From contig NZ_JAEHOQ010000011.1 in NCBI RefSeq assembly GCF_016239305.1, forward strand, positions 62,001-126,000: a stretch of 64,000 bases of DNA, in the 5' to 3' direction. The stretch is from Proteus vulgaris (GTDB lineage Bacteria > Pseudomonadota > Gammaproteobacteria > Enterobacterales > Enterobacteriaceae). Shown one piece after another: positions 60,855-64,000 of the stretch. The position numbers and the translations under genes are program-made. The notes beneath the pieces are model-generated. The model did no database searches. It saw only the letters and a program-made list of their open reading frames with translations, and had not been told where the DNA came from. Position 1 is the stretch's first letter. Every line of letters begins with the position of its first letter.

Positions 60855-61709
60855 TTAATCTTCAATCGCTAAACGCAATTTTTTCATCGCATTTTTTTCT
60901 AATTGGCGAACACGTTCAGCTGATACACCATATTTTGTCGCCAAATCTTGCAATGTCGATTTGTTATCATCATCTAACCAGCGAGCACGAATAATATCTT
61001 GGCTACGTTCATCAAGAGTTTCAATTGCTGAGGTCAGTTTATCCGTTGCATGATTATCCCAGTTATCTTCTTCAATGCCGTCGGCAAAATCAGAAGACTT
61101 ATCCTCTAAGAAGAGTACTGGAGCAATAGGATGTGAGTCATCACTATCATCAGCAGTCATATCAAATGCCATATCTTGCGCTGACATTCGTGATTCCATT
61201 TCTCGGACATCACTTTCTGACACACCCAATTCTCTTGCAACTAATTCCACTTCATCTTGATTAAACCAACCTAAACGTTTTTTATTTTTTCGTAGATTAA
61301 AAAACAGCTTACGTTGAGATTTAGTGGTTGCGACTTTCACGATACGCCAGTTACGTAGCACATATTCATGAATTTCTGCTTTGATCCAATGTACGGCAAA
61401 AGAGACCAGTCGGACACCCACTTCTGGGTTAAAGCGACGCACCGCTTTCATCAGGCCAATATTACCTTCTTGGATAAGATCGGCTTGGGGTAAACCATAA
61501 CCAGAATAGCTGCGAGCAACATGAATAACGAAGCGCAGATGTGACAGGATAAGCGTTCTTGCCGCATCCAAATCACCCTCGTAATGCAGCCGTTCAGCGA
61601 GTTCCTTTTCTTCCTCTGCGGTTAACATCGGATAGGAATTGGCTGCACGTATATACGCTTCGATGCTGCCTTGCGGAACCAATGCTAAGGATTGCATTTC
61701 TTTTGTCAT
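60855..61709 (-). CDS. rpoH: heat-shock sigma factor sigma-32
   Basis: Directs RNA polymerase to heat-shock genes. It has 284 residues, as in E. coli. Region 2 has [20 protein letters not shown] and [20 protein letters not shown]; the RpoH box [17 protein letters not shown] (region C) is present; region 4 ends with the [31 protein letters not shown]. In E. coli the 5' coding region forms the RNA thermosensor. It is followed by the glycerate kinase gene. Confidence 0.98.
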   Translation of the reverse strand: MTKEMQSLALVPQGSIEAYIRAANSYPMLTAEEEKELAERLHYEGDLDAARTLILSHLRFVIHVARSYSGYGLPQADLIQEGNIGLMKAVRRFNPEVGVRLVSFAVHWIKAEIHEYVLRNWRIVKVATTKSQRKLFFNLRKNKKRLGWFNQDEVELVARELGVSESDVREMESRMSAQDMAFDMTADDSDDSHPIAPVLFLEDKSSDFADGIEEDNWDNHATDKLTSAIETLDERSQDIIRARWLDDDNKSTLQDLATKYGVSAERVRQLEKNAMKKLRLAIED

Positions 61710-62072
61710 TCAAATCCTCATGAAAATCAAATAAATAATTAAGATTATTACTGTAAGGGAAAACAGATGAGCCTTATAAATATAGCTTAAATAGGAAGTC
61801 CGTTAGGTTTTTTACGATGTGTTTTTATCATAACGACTATTTGACCAGCATAAAGATTAAAGGTTCATCTCGCATCTATGTTTACATATCTTTGTACTTT
61901 TCCATGCAGAGACAAACATGAGCGTTAGCCTGCCTTAGAAAAGATTTCGTGCATTATTATGCCAGAGAAGGGGCGTTGATAAAATGGCTGGATGACGATA
62001 TTAGCGTAACCCAGCCTGATAAAAAATATCTTCTCTTTATTTAGAGGATAAGTATCAAAATGCCTTAATTCA
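61710..62072 (-). promoter_or_regulatory. rpoH upstream region
   Basis: 363 bases with no gene. It begins with the ftsX terminator hairpin (61986-62016) and contains candidate rpoH promoters on the minus strand. The best is an extended -10, TGG then CATAAT at 61956-61961. I could not place a convincing sigma-E promoter, which E. coli has here. Confidence 0.45.
61986..62016 (-). terminator. terminator of ftsYEX
   Basis: On the minus strand GGCTGG and CCAGCC arms enclose a 19-base loop, followed by ATTTTATC. It lies about 57 bases past the ftsX stop. Confidence 0.7.
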
Positions 62073-63050
62073 TTATTCCGGTGTGAATTGACGCAAATGC
62101 TGCATTGTCGTCAACCATGCAGCAAGCCAGCCGATTGTCATCGCTACGAGTATAAGAATAATTGACTCATCAAATCCTAATCCTGAAATAGAAAAAGAAG
62201 TACCAAATACCGTCGCGGCTTGAGTCACCACATCAGAAAGCTTCCACACTAATAGAGCAGAAAAAATCAGGGCAAACACAGCGCCAATAAAGCCGAGGAT
62301 CAATCCCCAATTCAGAAAAGGGCGCATAATAAAACCGTCGGTTGCACCAATAAGTTTCATCACATTAATGGTATCGCGACGACTGAAAATATTGAGGCGT
62401 ACACTGTTTCCAATCACCAGTAACAGAGCAACAACCATCAATGAACCAATTACTAAAGCGATTTGCCCAACCAACGAAGTTAACGTTGAAAGCCGAGTAA
62501 ACCAACTATCATCCATTCTTACTTCATCAACACCGGGTATTTTCGCCACTGTATCACGCAAATTCACCATTAATTGTTGATCATTCGGATCCATGACTGG
62601 AGTCACAATCGCTACTGCAGGCAATGGGTTCTCTTCTAACATATCTAACGCACTGCTAAAGCCAGACCAAGAACGGAATTCCACCAGCGAGTCTTGCCGT
62701 GAAAGGTAGTTTACTTCACCTACTTTTTCTAGAGCCTCTATTTTTTTGATGGTCGCTTCAGCCAATGAATCATCGAGGGATTTATCGAGATAAACCGTTA
62801 ATTGTGGAGTGGGATACCACTGCTCTGCTGCAGTTGAAACATTTTTCCACACAATATAAAAGATACTAGGTAATGTTAATGAAATGGCAACCACCATTAC
62901 CGTTAGAAAAGAAGAAAGCGGTTGGCGCAAAAAGTCAGCCATGGTATTACGCCATGCATAACGCCATTGTTCGCGTCTTCCCCCTTTTAGCGCCTTGGTT
63001 TTTGCGCCTGGCGTTGGCATTGATTTACGGGAACTTTTTGCTTTAGCCAT
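62073..63050 (-). CDS. ftsX: cell-division protein FtsX
   Basis: Membrane partner of FtsE; the pair controls EnvC and septal amidases. It has 325 residues (E. coli 352), with a basic cytoplasmic N-terminus, four membrane helices (about 45-65, 195-220, 250-270, 290-310) and a periplasmic loop with WFTRLSTLTSLVGQIAL. The last helix ends WLAAWLTTMQHLRQFTPE. It overlaps ftsE by 8 bases. Confidence 0.95.
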   Translation of the reverse strand: MAKAKSSRKSMPTPGAKTKALKGGRREQWRYAWRNTMADFLRQPLSSFLTVMVVAISLTLPSIFYIVWKNVSTAAEQWYPTPQLTVYLDKSLDDSLAEATIKKIEALEKVGEVNYLSRQDSLVEFRSWSGFSSALDMLEENPLPAVAIVTPVMDPNDQQLMVNLRDTVAKIPGVDEVRMDDSWFTRLSTLTSLVGQIALVIGSLMVVALLLVIGNSVRLNIFSRRDTINVMKLIGATDGFIMRPFLNWGLILGFIGAVFALIFSALLVWKLSDVVTQAATVFGTSFSISGLGFDESIILILVAMTIGWLAAWLTTMQHLRQFTPE

Positions 63051-63708
63051 TTTGTCCTCCCACCATTCTGCCTTGCCCTAATGTAAGAATGCGATAATTT
63101 CTACGTTCTATCAAAGACATATCGTGCGTCGCCATTAACACTGTGACACCAACACGATTAAACTCCTCAAAAAGACGCATTATGCCTTCTGAAAGCTCAC
63201 CATCAAGGTTACCCGTTGGTTCATCCGCGAGTAAAACCGTTGGCTTATTCACAACAGCGCGAGCAATGCCCACACGCTGTTGTTCACCACCAGAAAGTTG
63301 GATCGGATAATTTTTAGCTTTATCCAAAAGCCCAACTTTATCTAAAGCTGCGGAAACTCTACGTCGAATATCCTCTTCACTTGCGCCAGCGATAATCAGA
63401 GGAAGAGAGACATTGTCATAAACCGTTCTGTCCATCAATAAATGGTGATCTTGAAAGATCATCCCGATTTGACGGCGCAGAAAAGGGATCTCACTATTTT
63501 TTAGTCTGCTAATATCATGTCCAGCAAACCAAATAGCGCCATCACTAGGACGTTCTATTCCACAAATTAACTTAAGCAATGTACTTTTACCGGCACCAGA
63601 GTGACCCGTTAAAAAAGCCATTTCTCCAGGGCGAAGATGGAAATCAACGCCCTGTAATGCTTGTCTTCCACCTAAATAAGCCTTGCTGACGTGTTCGAAG
63701 CGGATCAT
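63043..63708 (-). CDS. ftsE: cell-division ATPase FtsE
   Basis: ABC-type ATPase, 221 residues as in E. coli. Walker A GHSGAGKST, signature LSGGEQQRVGIARA, Walker B VLLADEPTGNLDG, switch His in MATHDMSL. It lies 5 bases after ftsY and overlaps ftsX, the invariant ftsYEX order. Confidence 0.97.
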   Translation of the reverse strand: MIRFEHVSKAYLGGRQALQGVDFHLRPGEMAFLTGHSGAGKSTLLKLICGIERPSDGAIWFAGHDISRLKNSEIPFLRRQIGMIFQDHHLLMDRTVYDNVSLPLIIAGASEEDIRRRVSAALDKVGLLDKAKNYPIQLSGGEQQRVGIARAVVNKPTVLLADEPTGNLDGELSEGIMRLFEEFNRVGVTVLMATHDMSLIERRNYRILTLGQGRMVGGQNG

Positions 63709-63713
63709 TACAA

Positions 63714-64000
63714 CTACTCCTCGCGGGCAAACAGAGCCTCAATAAAATCGTCGGCCTTAAACGGACGTAGATCTTCAATACCTTCACCCACCCCAATATA
63801 ACGGATAGGAATACTAAACTGATCAGCAATAGAGAAAATAACCCCCCCTTTTGCTGTACCATCGAGTTTAGTCAATGTTAATCCAGTTAGCCCAACTGTT
63901 TCATTAAAGAGTTTGGTCTGACTCACTGCATTTTGTCCGGTACTAGCATCTAACGTCAGCATCACTTCATGTGGCGCTTCTTCGTCTAATTTCTTCATAA
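63714..64000 (-). CDS. ftsY: signal recognition particle receptor FtsY (C-terminal part, cut by window)
   Basis: C-terminal 95 or so residues of FtsY, the SRP receptor GTPase; the gene continues past base 64000. The NG-domain ends TLDASTGQNAVSQTKLFNETVGLTGLTLTKLDGTAKGGVIFSIADQF and GVGEGIEDLRPFKADDFIEALF are characteristic. The methionine at the edge is internal, not a start. Confidence 0.95.
   Translation of the reverse strand, partial: MKKLDEEAPHEVMLTLDASTGQNAVSQTKLFNETVGLTGLTLTKLDGTAKGGVIFSIADQFSIPIRYIGVGEGIEDLRPFKADDFIEALFAREE

Overview
The window is a low-GC, gene-dense chromosomal segment of an enterobacterium in the order Enterobacterales. Protein similarity to E. coli is high in core genes (Fis is nearly identical), while the low GC, the AT-rich spacers and the accessory content suggest Proteus or a close relative in the Morganellaceae. 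That genus call is an inference from memory, not a computed match. No rRNA, tRNA, CRISPR array or prophage was seen.

Layout. 1-0.9 kb: rplM-rpsI (minus). 1.3-5.9 kb: zapE (minus), then zapG, degQ and degS (plus). 5.9-7.3 kb: a small CPCC-type protein and a DUF2157 membrane protein. 7.5-12.3 kb (minus): murA, ibaG and the mlaFEDCB phospholipid-transport operon. 12.6-20.6 kb (plus): yrbG-kdsD-kdsC-lptC-lptA-lptB-rpoN-hpf-ptsN-rapZ-npr, which joins LPS (Kdo synthesis, LPS export) to sigma-54 and the nitrogen PTS. 20.8-24.3 kb: rnk, pmbA (tldE), darP and a barstar/barnase pair. 24.3-35.3 kb (minus): tldD, a nitrilase-family gene, yhdP, rng, maf, mreD, mreC, mreB. 36-44.95 kb (plus): acuI, aroQ-accB-accC, a decayed Lrp-type regulator/PatB-type lyase pair, yhdT-panF-prmA and dusB-fis.

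45.0-50.6 kb is the accessory part. It holds an IS3-type transposase start fragment, a SUKH (SMI1/KNR4) protein whose 3' end runs into that fragment, two unrecognised proteins (one acidic and soluble, one polytopic with a C-terminal soluble domain), a CynX/NimT-type transporter with a perfect palindrome upstream, and a lone carbamate kinase. It sits where the fis neighbourhood ends and the ugp/rpoH neighbourhood, far away in E. coli, begins.

50.9-64.0 kb: ugpQ divergent from ugpBAEC with Pho-box-like sites facing both ways, a LoiP-like lipoprotein protease, a divergent marR/MFS efflux pair with two operator-like palindromes, panM, a glycerate kinase whose C-terminus is encoded by an ERIC repeat, rpoH, and ftsX-ftsE-ftsY (ftsY cut by the window edge). 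The liv genes that lie between rpoH and ugp in E. coli are absent.

I found no convincing wholly new multi-gene system. The most distinctive signals are the uninterrupted nine-G tract inside ptsN, the paired decay of the regulator and lyase at 39.7-40.4 kb, the ERIC-coded tail of the glycerate kinase, the perfect MarR-type operator, and the two orphan accessory genes at 45.7-48.1 kb.
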